NCBI GenBank assembly: GCA_027624035.1
Contig: JAQBUI010000043.1
Location: forward strand, 1-35,930
From: Pseudomonadota bacterium
GTDB taxonomy: Bacteria; Pseudomonadota; Gammaproteobacteria; Pseudomonadales; Azotimanducaceae
DNA length: 35,930 nt
Direction of reading: 5' to 3'
Below the pieces are notes generated by a model that saw only the letters and a program-made list of their open reading frames with translations, ran no database searches and had not been told where the DNA came from. Positions 17,594-24,535 of the stretch are shown piece by piece (the stretch's first letter is position 1; each line of letters begins with the position of its first letter). The position numbers were made by a program, and so were the translations under genes.

Positions 17594-18652
17594 TCAGAGG
17601 GTTCGCTTCTGTGATGGCCTGAGTTCCACGTCTGATGCCTGTTGCAAAGAGGCATCCAGAACCTCGGCGATTTCACTGGTGGATTCCTCGAAGCTGGCGA
17701 TGTGAAACAGGGCTTCGCCTTCCGTAATCAGCGGAATCGTGGTGCGGCCGATCACAATACCTTCTGTCGTGGAAATGACTGCCGTTTCATGATAACCAAG
17801 GGGGTCTGAGATGTAGCCCAGCACCTGACCCTTCCTGACTTCTGCGCCCAGGGTAAGCAGGGTACGGTGAATGCCACTCTGGGGTGCGCGAATCCATATC
17901 GAACGCTGGGCAACAAAGGGCGGTTTGACCTTGCGGCGAGGGGCCCGTTTGCGGAGCATCCCGATACTCTGCATGACAGAAATGATCCCCCTGACGCCAC
18001 ACTGAATAGACCATTCATCAAATCGAAGGGCCTCGCCGGCCTCATAGACAAGCACCTGAACGCCATATTTTTCGGCAGTCTCCCGGAGGGACCCACCAAT
18101 GATCTGGGTGTTCAGGATAACGGGCAGTTCAAAGGCCCTGGCCATCTGTTCGGTTTCGGGATCATCCAGCACGGCCCTGATCTGTGGCAAGTTGTCCCGA
18201 TGAATCGCAGCAGTATGGATGTCAATGCCGTGGGTACATCTCGCGACGATCTGGGTTACGAACAGGTCGGCCATGCGGCGGGCCAGTGAGCCACTGTCGG
18301 ACCCGGGAAAGCTCCGATTCAAATCACGCCGGTCGGGCAGATAGCGCACCTGATTCAGAAAGCCAAAGATATTGACCACCGGCACGGCGAGCAGGGTGCC
18401 GTTCATCGCCGCCAGTCTTGGAGATTCGAGTACCCGCCGGATGATCTCCACGCCGTTGATCTCATCGCCGTGTACTGCACCGGAAAGAAACAGCACCGGC
18501 CCGGCACGTTTTCCATGAACCACGTGAACCGGAATGGAAAGACCGGTATGCGTGTACAGGTCAGGCACTTCGAGGTTGAACGTATACCGTTCACCGGCAC
18601 GGACCTTTTCGTTGGCAAATTCAAAATCCGGGCGGCGCTTATCTTTGACCAC
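17594..18652 (-). CDS. Succinylglutamate desuccinylase/aspartoacylase family metallohydrolase
   Basis: A 352-residue zinc carboxypeptidase-fold (M14-like) amidohydrolase. Zinc ligands are visible as H61 and E64 in AVHGDEINGVEI and H146 in THGIDIHTA. The RDLNRSFPGSDSGSLARRMA block between them is the substrate-binding arginine/asparagine motif of the family. A C-terminal barrel-like domain (about 250-330) with EVRKGQVLGYISDPLG resembles a lipoyl/biotinyl-type extension. The start is GTG with AGGAGG about ten bases upstream. Members near rimK/rimB genes are common, and a RimB-like protease gene lies 56 bases upstream in the same direction. The acyl-amino-acid substrate is unknown. Confidence 0.92.
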   Translation of the reverse strand: MVKDKRRPDFEFANEKVRAGERYTFNLEVPDLYTHTGLSIPVHVVHGKRAGPVLFLSGAVHGDEINGVEIIRRVLESPRLAAMNGTLLAVPVVNIFGFLNQVRYLPDRRDLNRSFPGSDSGSLARRMADLFVTQIVARCTHGIDIHTAAIHRDNLPQIRAVLDDPETEQMARAFELPVILNTQIIGGSLRETAEKYGVQVLVYEAGEALRFDEWSIQCGVRGIISVMQSIGMLRKRAPRRKVKPPFVAQRSIWIRAPQSGIHRTLLTLGAEVRKGQVLGYISDPLGYHETAVISTTEGIVIGRTTIPLITEGEALFHIASFEESTSEIAEVLDASLQQASDVELRPSQKRTL

Positions 18653-18708
18653 GAATCAGGGTCCTCCTGTTACCAGAGTTTCTTATAGAAATGACGATAT
18701 CGAGCCGC

Positions 18709-19173
18709 TCACTTGGCTGACGCCAGCAGCCGCTCATAGCGCCGGGTCTGAGCCTTGCCGTGGATGTAGGACCGTGTGACGTCTACCATCATGGGTACGC
18801 GGGCGATGGTTCTGCGGCCGAGCAGCATGGGAAACATCATGTCATCCCGGCTGGTGAGCGTGAATTCGGTGGTGAGATCGAACGGGCCGAATGTGAGACG
18901 GCTGCGGATGACAATACGTTCCTCGGCGTGACCACCGGAATCGCGCACGACTCGCCGGTCAATAACAGGAGTCCTGCAATCGAGGATGATGTGTTTTTTC
19001 TTCCTGACCGGGTGCAGTCTGAAAAGCACGAACTCCGTACCGTTGTCTTCTTCCGTGGACACCTCGAAGGCATGCAGCGATGACGTCTTTGCGCCGGTAT
19101 CTACTTTGGCTTTGATCCCCGGGATCCCAAGCTCTGGTAGCGTGACCCATTCTCGCCAGCCTACGGTATGCAC
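18709..19173 (-). CDS. RimB-like retropepsin-fold protease (RimK/LysX-associated)
   Basis: A 154-residue protein of the ATP-dependent zinc protease/RimB family, with the aspartic-protease-like motif VDTGAKTSSLHA (D25-T26-G27-A28) after WREWVTLPELGIPGIKAKV. The C-terminal part carries the conserved LLGRRTI and IHGKAQ segments. RimB in Pseudomonas removes glutamate tails that RimK adds to ribosomal protein S6. No rimK gene is in the window, so the substrate here is uncertain; the partner may lie elsewhere. The gene sits upstream of the AstE-like hydrolase in the same direction and has a 13-bp tandem array 46 bases upstream of its start. Confidence 0.88.
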   Translation of the reverse strand: MHTVGWREWVTLPELGIPGIKAKVDTGAKTSSLHAFEVSTEEDNGTEFVLFRLHPVRKKKHIILDCRTPVIDRRVVRDSGGHAEERIVIRSRLTFGPFDLTTEFTLTSRDDMMFPMLLGRRTIARVPMMVDVTRSYIHGKAQTRRYERLLASAK

Positions 19174-19219
19174 ATCATTCTCCTTGGGTCTTCAAACCAT
19201 TTTTGACGAGCAATCTTTG

Positions 19220-19321
19220 TATCGGACTCTTTATTGGACCTACTTATTGAACCTTCTTATTGGACCTTCTTATTGGACCTTCTTATCGGACCCTTTTACC
19301 GGTCTCTTTTGTCGGACCTTG
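19220..19321. repeat. 13-bp tandem repeat, about eight units
   Basis: Head-to-tail 13-bp units with consensus TATTGGACCTTCT on the plus strand (AGAAGGTCCAATA on the minus strand). The central units are perfect and the outer ones degenerate; the first lacks one base. The array lies 46-148 bases upstream of the RimB-like gene start. It is unrelated in sequence to the 13-bp array at 14316-14380. Confidence 0.93.
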
Positions 19322-19420
19322 TAACGGGCACGTATTGTGTAGCGTCAGGATCAAGTTTGTCTGCTTGAAGGGATTCATTCTACATGGGGAGCGTCCTTGC
19401 CGCATGTACCGGTGACCGCT

Positions 19421-19505
19421 TTTCATCGAAGCTCCGAGCTGACGCTTTGCCGCCTGGAAAGCCTCCTGGCACGATAGTGGTGCGCCGGACTCGTCCAGAC
19501 TGATG
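19421..19505 (-). repeat. Dispersed palindromic repeat, degenerate copy F
   Basis: On the minus strand this stretch reads as a diverged member of the family seen at 23605, 24341, 27988 and 33422. It has TCGTGCCAGGAGGCTTTCC in place of TCGTGCCGGGAAGTTTTCC and ends in TTCGATGAAAAGC. It lies between mgtE and the RimB-like gene. The rest of this 360-base gap holds the 13-bp array and no gene that I recognise. Confidence 0.75.
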
Positions 19506-19533
19506 GCATTCTGGTGCCAGGGATACCGTGCCT

Positions 19534-20820
19534 CTAGAGCATGAACGCGAGTAGCGTCGCGGTGCCCAGAAAGGACATGAATCCCGCCACGTCTGTGACG
19601 GTCGTCAGGATGATGGATGATGCGGTTGCAGGGTCCTGACCAGCCCGCAACAGTGCCATGGGGACCAGTGCACCGGAGATGCCCGCAGCAATCATCGAGA
19701 CGATCATCGCAATGCCAATCACCAGCGCAAGGCCGAACGAACCGCTCCATACCAGCACGCCGAGACCACAGGTGATCGCCAGCGCGATCCCGTCGATGAT
19801 GCCGACCATCATTTCCTTGCGCAGCACCGCCCGCCACTGCAGCACGTTGACCTCTTTGAGGGCAAGCCCGCGCATGGTCACAGCCAGGGCCTGGGAGCCC
19901 GCGTTCCCGGACTGCCCGGCCACCACTGGCAACAGAATGGCGAGCGCGGTGAACTGGGCAATCGTCGATTCAAACAGGCCGACGACGGCGGCAGCCAGGA
20001 ATGCCGTCAGCAGATTGATATGCAGCCACGGCAGCCGTTTCCTGACGGCAAAAAAGGGTGAAGACAGCGCTCGCTCGTCCACACTGGCACCCACCATCTT
20101 CTGCATACTGGCGGTGGCCTCGTCTTCTGCGGCCTGAAACAGGGAGCCGTATCGAACGATGCCGATCAGGCGGGACTCCACGTCCAGCACCGGTACCGAG
20201 TCCATCCTGGTCCTGGCGAAGATCTCCAGCAGTTCTTCCCGGGGTGAGGTGAGATTGACCACACCCTCTACCGGATGGACCAGCGACGACAGCCGGGTGT
20301 CTTTGGCGGCGAGTGCCATATCCTGCATGTCGACTCGTCCGACCAGCACATTGTCGTCGTCTGTGATGTAAACGGACCGTACCCTCGTGTGGTTGGAGCC
20401 ATTGAGCTTCTCCAGGGCCTCGCTGACGGTATCGCCCGTCTTGTACTGGGAACTGGGCTGATCCATGTAGTATCCGGCGGATCCCTGGGGAAACGTCAGC
20501 AGCTTGCTGAGTTCATCTCGCGTCAGACCATCCAGATTCTTCAGTAGTGCGTCTCGTTCAGCCTCTTCCAGGGTTCGAAGGATCAACAGAGACAGGCGCA
20601 CGGTGGCCGACTCAAGGACCGCAATCTGGGTCGCCAGGGGAAACTTCAGGAACAGTGCCCGTAGCCTGGACGGGTCAACTCGATCCAGGAAATCATTCAA
20701 GCCAGCGGGTGGCAGGTCGGCAATGTCGGCGATCCGCTCAGGCGACTTCTCAACGAATCTCGCCACTTCGCCCGGAAAAGTGGAGACATAGGCGAGCTTC
20801 AGGGAATCAGCAATGCTCAT
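19534..20820 (-). CDS. mgtE: MgtE-family magnesium transporter
   Basis: A 428-residue inner-membrane divalent-cation channel. In order: an MgtE N domain of helical repeats (about 1-120), a CBS pair (about 130-250, with TRVRSVYITDDDNVLVGRVDM and RMDSVPVLDVESRLIGIV), a plug helix, and five transmembrane helices from about residue 270. The pore motif region ILLPVVAGQSGNAGSQALAV is clear. In characterised MgtE, cytosolic magnesium bound between the N and CBS domains closes the pore. The start overlaps the upstream MgtE-N/CBS gene by four bases (ATGA). Length is slightly below the usual 450. Confidence 0.95.
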   Translation of the reverse strand: MSIADSLKLAYVSTFPGEVARFVEKSPERIADIADLPPAGLNDFLDRVDPSRLRALFLKFPLATQIAVLESATVRLSLLILRTLEEAERDALLKNLDGLTRDELSKLLTFPQGSAGYYMDQPSSQYKTGDTVSEALEKLNGSNHTRVRSVYITDDDNVLVGRVDMQDMALAAKDTRLSSLVHPVEGVVNLTSPREELLEIFARTRMDSVPVLDVESRLIGIVRYGSLFQAAEDEATASMQKMVGASVDERALSSPFFAVRKRLPWLHINLLTAFLAAAVVGLFESTIAQFTALAILLPVVAGQSGNAGSQALAVTMRGLALKEVNVLQWRAVLRKEMMVGIIDGIALAITCGLGVLVWSGSFGLALVIGIAMIVSMIAAGISGALVPMALLRAGQDPATASSIILTTVTDVAGFMSFLGTATLLAFML

Positions 20821-21635
20821 GGTTGATGGCGATCCTGATGTCGGCCGAACACCAGATTGAGCAATTCAGAACAGACTGAAAAATAGCCGGTTGTCACCGC
20901 CGAGGTGATCGCTTCGAGGCTGGGCCGATGCCCCTGCTCCGTATCCGCTGCCAGGCGTTCAACCTCGACTCGGGAGATCGTTCCCAGGAGTTGATCGGCC
21001 GGGTTGACGACCGGCAGCACCGTGGCATTCTGCCATTGTCGGGCGTCCAGAGAGGATATCAGGGTCATCCGGTCAGACAGCGGGTACGCTTCGACCATCA
21101 TGCGATCTATCTCGACCCGATCATGAGTACCGGAAATCAGTGCCAGGGCTGGCAACCTGCCCAGCAATGTCCCTGTCTCACTGGTGATGAAGATCGGTAC
21201 GTCCACGTGCTGCGCGGCACTCAGTTCGGCCCGGGCATCGGCAACCAGTCGGCCGCTTCGAATGGCAATGAAGTCCGGGCCGGCCAGGGCGCCGAGGGTC
21301 TGTTCCGTGAAACTGTATAGTCGGGAGGAAACGTCACTGTTGTGCTCACTGGCCTCGATGATTTCTGAATATCGGGCGTTGGGCAGATGCGCGATCAGGG
21401 TCAGCGAGTCTTCATGGCTGCTATGGCCCAGTATTTTACCGATCTGATCGGCCGGCATGGCCCCCATGACTGCCGCGAGCAGCTGGCTGTTCAGCCTGCC
21501 CATGATGCGAGCGGCGGTTTCGGACCGGACTGTGGTGAGAAATTCGATCAACTCGCTGGCCGAATGGTTGCCGAGCAGCCTTGCGACCTCACCGGGATGG
21601 GCGCGGGCGAATTCCTCAACGACTGGATCAGGCAT
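20817..21635 (-). CDS. MgtE N-domain/CBS protein without a membrane domain
   Basis: A 272-residue soluble protein that matches the cytosolic half of MgtE. The N domain (about 1-110) contains HPGEVARLLG, parallel to FPGEVARFVE in the adjacent transporter, followed by a CBS-like pair (about 120-240). There is no transmembrane segment. It overlaps the channel gene upstream (8 bases) and mgtE downstream (4 bases), so all three are one translation unit. Inference: it may form mixed dimers with MgtE or act as a separate magnesium or nucleotide sensor. It probably arose by duplication and loss of the membrane part. Confidence 0.85.
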   Translation of the reverse strand: MPDPVVEEFARAHPGEVARLLGNHSASELIEFLTTVRSETAARIMGRLNSQLLAAVMGAMPADQIGKILGHSSHEDSLTLIAHLPNARYSEIIEASEHNSDVSSRLYSFTEQTLGALAGPDFIAIRSGRLVADARAELSAAQHVDVPIFITSETGTLLGRLPALALISGTHDRVEIDRMMVEAYPLSDRMTLISSLDARQWQNATVLPVVNPADQLLGTISRVEVERLAADTEQGHRPSLEAITSAVTTGYFSVCSELLNLVFGRHQDRHQP

Positions 21636-22383
21636 CTTGTCCCGGTCTCCTGAGGGCGACGACTGAAGTGATGAATCGTGCCGCTGGAATGATCAATTGC
21701 TCTTCGCCGGACTCGATGATCACACTGGTCTGCGTCAGTTCAAGGATGCGACCCTCTGTGCCGTCGATCCGTATCTGATCTCCAACCTGAAATCGGTCCA
21801 GTTCGCGGCGCGCCAGGAGGTTCGCGACCACGTCCCTGCCGCCCAGCGCAAAGGCCAGAGACAGGCCACCGAGGAGTGCGGCGAGAACGACGATGGTGAT
21901 GGCGGACAAAAACGAAATGTCGATCGCCATCTGACCCAGGCCGGTGACCGTGGCAGCAATGATGACCAGGTACTGAACCATTCTGGGGATCAGCTCGCCG
22001 GCCCCCGCGCCGATCAGGTTGCCAACCAGGGTCCGCGCGAGGATGCTGAGCAGATAGCCGCCGACAATGATCAGCGCCCCCACCAGCATCTGTGGAATAT
22101 AGATGATGATGACGTCCAGCCAGTCTGCCAGTACGGTCACTCCCAGAGATCGCAGCGCGACAAGCAGGAAAAAGCCCAGTACGACATAATAGATGAGCCT
22201 GGAAATCACCGTCTGGACGTTGCCCTGCAGGGCCGTGTGGCGTTGTGGTGCAACCCGGTGCAAGCCTCGTTCGATGAGGCCCAGGAGGGAAAGGCTGGCT
22301 CGGGATGCATACCGGGCCAGGATGAAACCGGCCACCGCAACCAGCAATGCCAGGATTTCAGGATAGTCGTTCAGCGATGACAT
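21628..22383 (-). CDS. MscS-family mechanosensitive ion channel
   Basis: The start at 22383 was chosen because GGGGAG sits five bases upstream; an in-frame ATG at 22455 lacks one. The 251-residue inner-membrane protein has an N-terminal helix, three further hydrophobic segments of the conserved-TM-helix type (VISRLIYYVVLGFFLLVAL, DWLDVIIIYIPQMLVGALII, MVQYLVIIAATVTGL) and a pore-like helix rich in Ala/Gly/Leu (VVLAALLGGLSLAFALGG). It ends in a short beta domain (FQVGDQIRIDGTEGRILELT). MscS-type channels release solutes on hypo-osmotic shock. The operon with MgtE proteins points to ion homeostasis at the inner membrane. Confidence 0.9.
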   Translation of the reverse strand: MSSLNDYPEILALLVAVAGFILARYASRASLSLLGLIERGLHRVAPQRHTALQGNVQTVISRLIYYVVLGFFLLVALRSLGVTVLADWLDVIIIYIPQMLVGALIIVGGYLLSILARTLVGNLIGAGAGELIPRMVQYLVIIAATVTGLGQMAIDISFLSAITIVVLAALLGGLSLAFALGGRDVVANLLARRELDRFQVGDQIRIDGTEGRILELTQTSVIIESGEEQLIIPAARFITSVVALRRPGQDA

Positions 22384-22545
22384 TTGGCTCCCCTTTGCCC
22401 TGATCTTATCGGCGCCTGTGATGATCGTCCAGGTGTTCCTTGGGAGCATCTTCACCTGCCGGGCGCGGGTGGACTGTCTTCAATTGCGGTCTTGTGATCT
22501 GGTGCCGGGAAGGCGTATTGCATGGTCCCGTGACCGGATCGTGGC

Positions 22546-22551
22546 TACAAT
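22546..22551 (+). promoter_or_regulatory. Possible -10 box for the GAF/GGDEF gene
   Basis: TACAAT lies about 16 bases before the TTG start at 22567 in a divergent intergenic region. No good -35 at normal spacing was found, so this is tentative. Confidence 0.25.
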
Positions 22552-22566
22552 GATGAGAAGACCAGA

Positions 22567-23604
22567 TTGGACAGACCCGTGCGTGAACCGGAAACACCAG
22601 CCAATGAACGTGAGCGTCAGGAGACTCTGGATGCCACTGCACTGCTCTACTCGCCTGCCGAGGAACGGTTTGATCGCATCACCCGGTTGACGGCACGTCA
22701 CTTCGATGTACCCATGACGCTGGTCAGTCTGGTGGATCAGGACCGGCAGTGGTTCAAGTCATCCCAGGGCCTGCTCACTTCTGAAACGCCCCGGGAGATA
22801 TCGTTTTGTGGCCATGCCATTGCGCGCAACGGCCTGCTCGTCATTGAGGACACTCTCACAGACCCGGATTTTTCGGACAATCCGCTGGTGCTCAGGATGC
22901 CTCAGATTCGCTTTTATGCAGGCAGGCCGCTCCTTCACAGGGGCATGGCGATGGGGACGCTGTGTATTCTGGACAACAAGCCGAGGCGATTTTCTGAAGC
23001 GGATCGTGATTCGCTCAATACCCTCGCGGCCTGCATCGAGTCCGAGTTCCAGCTCAGTTCGCTCAGTCATCATCAGCAGCAGTTGCTGGCTGGCACGCCC
23101 AAGCATGATCGTCAGAAGATGATTGACCCCATCACTCAGACGTGGAATGACGCCGCGCTCTCGGTGTTGCTGCATCGCGAGGTGGCCCATGCAGCCAGTA
23201 TGAACCTGCCGTATGCCCTGCTCACGTTCCGATTTCGCATTGCCGATGCAGATTTTTCGGAGCTTGATGAGCAGGAAGGCGCGAGGCTCGTGCGTCAGGT
23301 GACCCAGGACATTCGGGCTTCGCTGCGCCCCACCGACCTGATCGCACGGACCGGATTGAGTGCCCTGGTCGTATTTGCGCCAGACTGTGACGGTGAAATG
23401 AGCGAGATCCTCGGGAACCGGGTGCTGTCCCGAATCTTGAACCGACGCTATTCCGCCGACAATCAGGACATTGTAATGGCCATCAATGCGGGCATCGTCA
23501 TCTCATCTGGTGACGCCCGGTCCGCGCGCCTGCTCGAAGTCTCGGAACAGGCACTGGCCGATTCCCTTGATCGGAATGAGCCGATGGTGCGATACGTCGT
23601 CTGA
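22567..23604 (+). CDS. GAF-domain protein with degenerate GGDEF domain
   Basis: A 345-residue cytoplasmic protein. Residues about 20-165 are a GAF domain of the type found in sensor kinases and cyclases: FDRITRLTARHFDVPMTLVS, DRQWFKSSQGL, FCGHAIA, FYAGRPL and GTLCILD. Residues about 185-345 have the length and pattern of a GGDEF domain, but the catalytic GGDEF is replaced by TGLSALVVF, so no cyclase activity is expected. It may bind GTP or act as a regulator. The start is uncertain: TTG at 22567 or GTG at 22579, neither with a strong ribosome-binding site. It ends right at a palindromic repeat. Confidence 0.82.
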   Translation: MDRPVREPETPANERERQETLDATALLYSPAEERFDRITRLTARHFDVPMTLVSLVDQDRQWFKSSQGLLTSETPREISFCGHAIARNGLLVIEDTLTDPDFSDNPLVLRMPQIRFYAGRPLLHRGMAMGTLCILDNKPRRFSEADRDSLNTLAACIESEFQLSSLSHHQQQLLAGTPKHDRQKMIDPITQTWNDAALSVLLHREVAHAASMNLPYALLTFRFRIADADFSELDEQEGARLVRQVTQDIRASLRPTDLIARTGLSALVVFAPDCDGEMSEILGNRVLSRILNRRYSADNQDIVMAINAGIVISSGDARSARLLEVSEQALADSLDRNEPMVRYVV

Positions 23605-23695
23605 GAGCCCTCAGCGTGCCGGGGTCGGGCACGCCGTTGTCGTGCCGGGAAGTTTTCCGGACGGCACAGCGTGCGGCCAGAACTTCCATGAAAGA
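23605..23695 (+). repeat. Dispersed palindromic repeat, copy A
   Basis: A 91-base element from GAGCCCTCAGCGTGCC to CTTCCATGAAAGAC. It contains a first hairpin (GCGTGCC/GGGCACGC region), a second hairpin (GTGCCG-GGAA with TTCC-GGACGGCAC) and outer arms GGAAGTT/AACTTCC. It exactly fills the gap between two convergent stop codons (23604 and 23696). It differs from copies B and C at only two or three positions. Confidence 0.95.
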
Positions 23696-24130
23696 CTAAA
23701 GACCCAGTTCTGAAAGCTTTTCCCTGGTTTTCTTTTCGATTTCTCTGGTTTTCGTCCTGGCAGCCTCGGTGACAGCATCGACCTGTTTGCTGGTAGATTC
23801 CTTGATGGTATCTGCCTGTTTGCTGGCTATCTCCTTGATCTCGCTGGCTTTCTGGCTCGCCATTTCCCTGATCTGGGCCCCTTCCTCGTCGATTATGCGT
23901 TTGGCTTCATCCTTTGCCGCCTCGGCATCTTTGCGCAGTTGTTCGGTGACCTCACCGGCCCGCTGTCTGGTCTTGTCGGCGAGGTCGCTGGTAGCGTCCC
24001 TGACTGACTCGACCCCTGTCGTGACCGGGTCTGCTGCCTGGTCAGCTGAGTTGCGTTCAGGTTCCGACTGACTGCAGGCACCAAGGAGCAGAAGGCTGGT
24101 GACCAGTCCGTAGAGAGTAAGGCGAGTCAT
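23696..24130 (-). CDS. Coiled-coil, apolipoprotein-like lipoprotein
   Basis: A 144-residue lipoprotein with lipobox LLGAC (Cys19). After a short linker, residues about 40-144 are an uninterrupted charged amphipathic helix with near-repeats such as ASQKASEIKEI, ASKQADTIKES and TSKQVDAVTEA. This 11-residue periodicity is typical of apolipoprotein-like and Lpp-like helices. It is probably anchored to the outer membrane or inner-membrane outer leaflet; function is unknown. It ends with TAG directly against repeat copy A and is divergent from the VWA lipoprotein gene. Confidence 0.85.
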   Translation of the reverse strand: MTRLTLYGLVTSLLLLGACSQSEPERNSADQAADPVTTGVESVRDATSDLADKTRQRAGEVTEQLRKDAEAAKDEAKRIIDEEGAQIREMASQKASEIKEIASKQADTIKESTSKQVDAVTEAARTKTREIEKKTREKLSELGL

Positions 24131-24189
24131 GAAATCCTCCGTATCGTCAAGTTCTCCTGATTGTATCAGTCCCGGTAACTGGCAGCCGA

Positions 24190-24340
24190 ACGGCCCGTAT
24201 TCAGGACGCCGTAGACGTGCCGGTAAGTCTCCCGGGCCGCACGAGATAGAACAGTACTCGCATGACAGCTCGTCTCAGGCACGTCGTAATCGTGCAGGCA
24301 AGCGTTCACGCTGGCACCTCCCGTCAGTGAACTTTCCTAA
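24190..24340 (+). repeat. Two degenerate tandem copies (H, H2) of the palindromic repeat
   Basis: Copy H (to about 24264) has GACGCCGTAGACGTGCCGG, then GTAAGTCTCCCGGGCCGCAC, and ends in ATG at 24262. Copy H2 (to 24340) has GGCACGTCGTAATCGTGC and GTCAGTGAACTTTCC. They run directly into copy B, making a three-unit array of about 76-86 bp spacing upstream of the VWA gene. Copy H shares a distinct subtype sequence with the copy at 35749. Confidence 0.7.
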
Positions 24341-24432
24341 GAGCCCTCAGCGTGCCCGGGTTGGGCACGCCGTTGTCGTGCCGGGAAGTTTTCCGGACGG
24401 CACAGCGTGCGGCCAGAACTTCCATGAAGGCC
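24341..24432 (+). repeat. Dispersed palindromic repeat, copy B
   Basis: Near-identical to copies A and C, including the terminal CTTCCATGAA at 24419-24428. It lies about 100 bases upstream of the VWA lipoprotein start. The rest of the 405-base gap (24131-24535) holds H, H2 and presumably the VWA promoter, with no gene visible. Confidence 0.95.
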
Positions 24433-24535
24433 GATTAACCCCTTTTTCGGCGCGCCGGTGTTTATAACCAATGGGAGCTTGTCAGCAAGCTTTAGCACAC
24501 AGAGAAGGCATCCAGAAAAAGAAAGGAGATCAGGC

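Noticed and set aside
21697..22380. Long plus-strand frame opposite the MscS gene
   Set aside because: It is antisense to a clear channel gene and is rich in Gln, Asp and Arg, as expected of a shadow frame.
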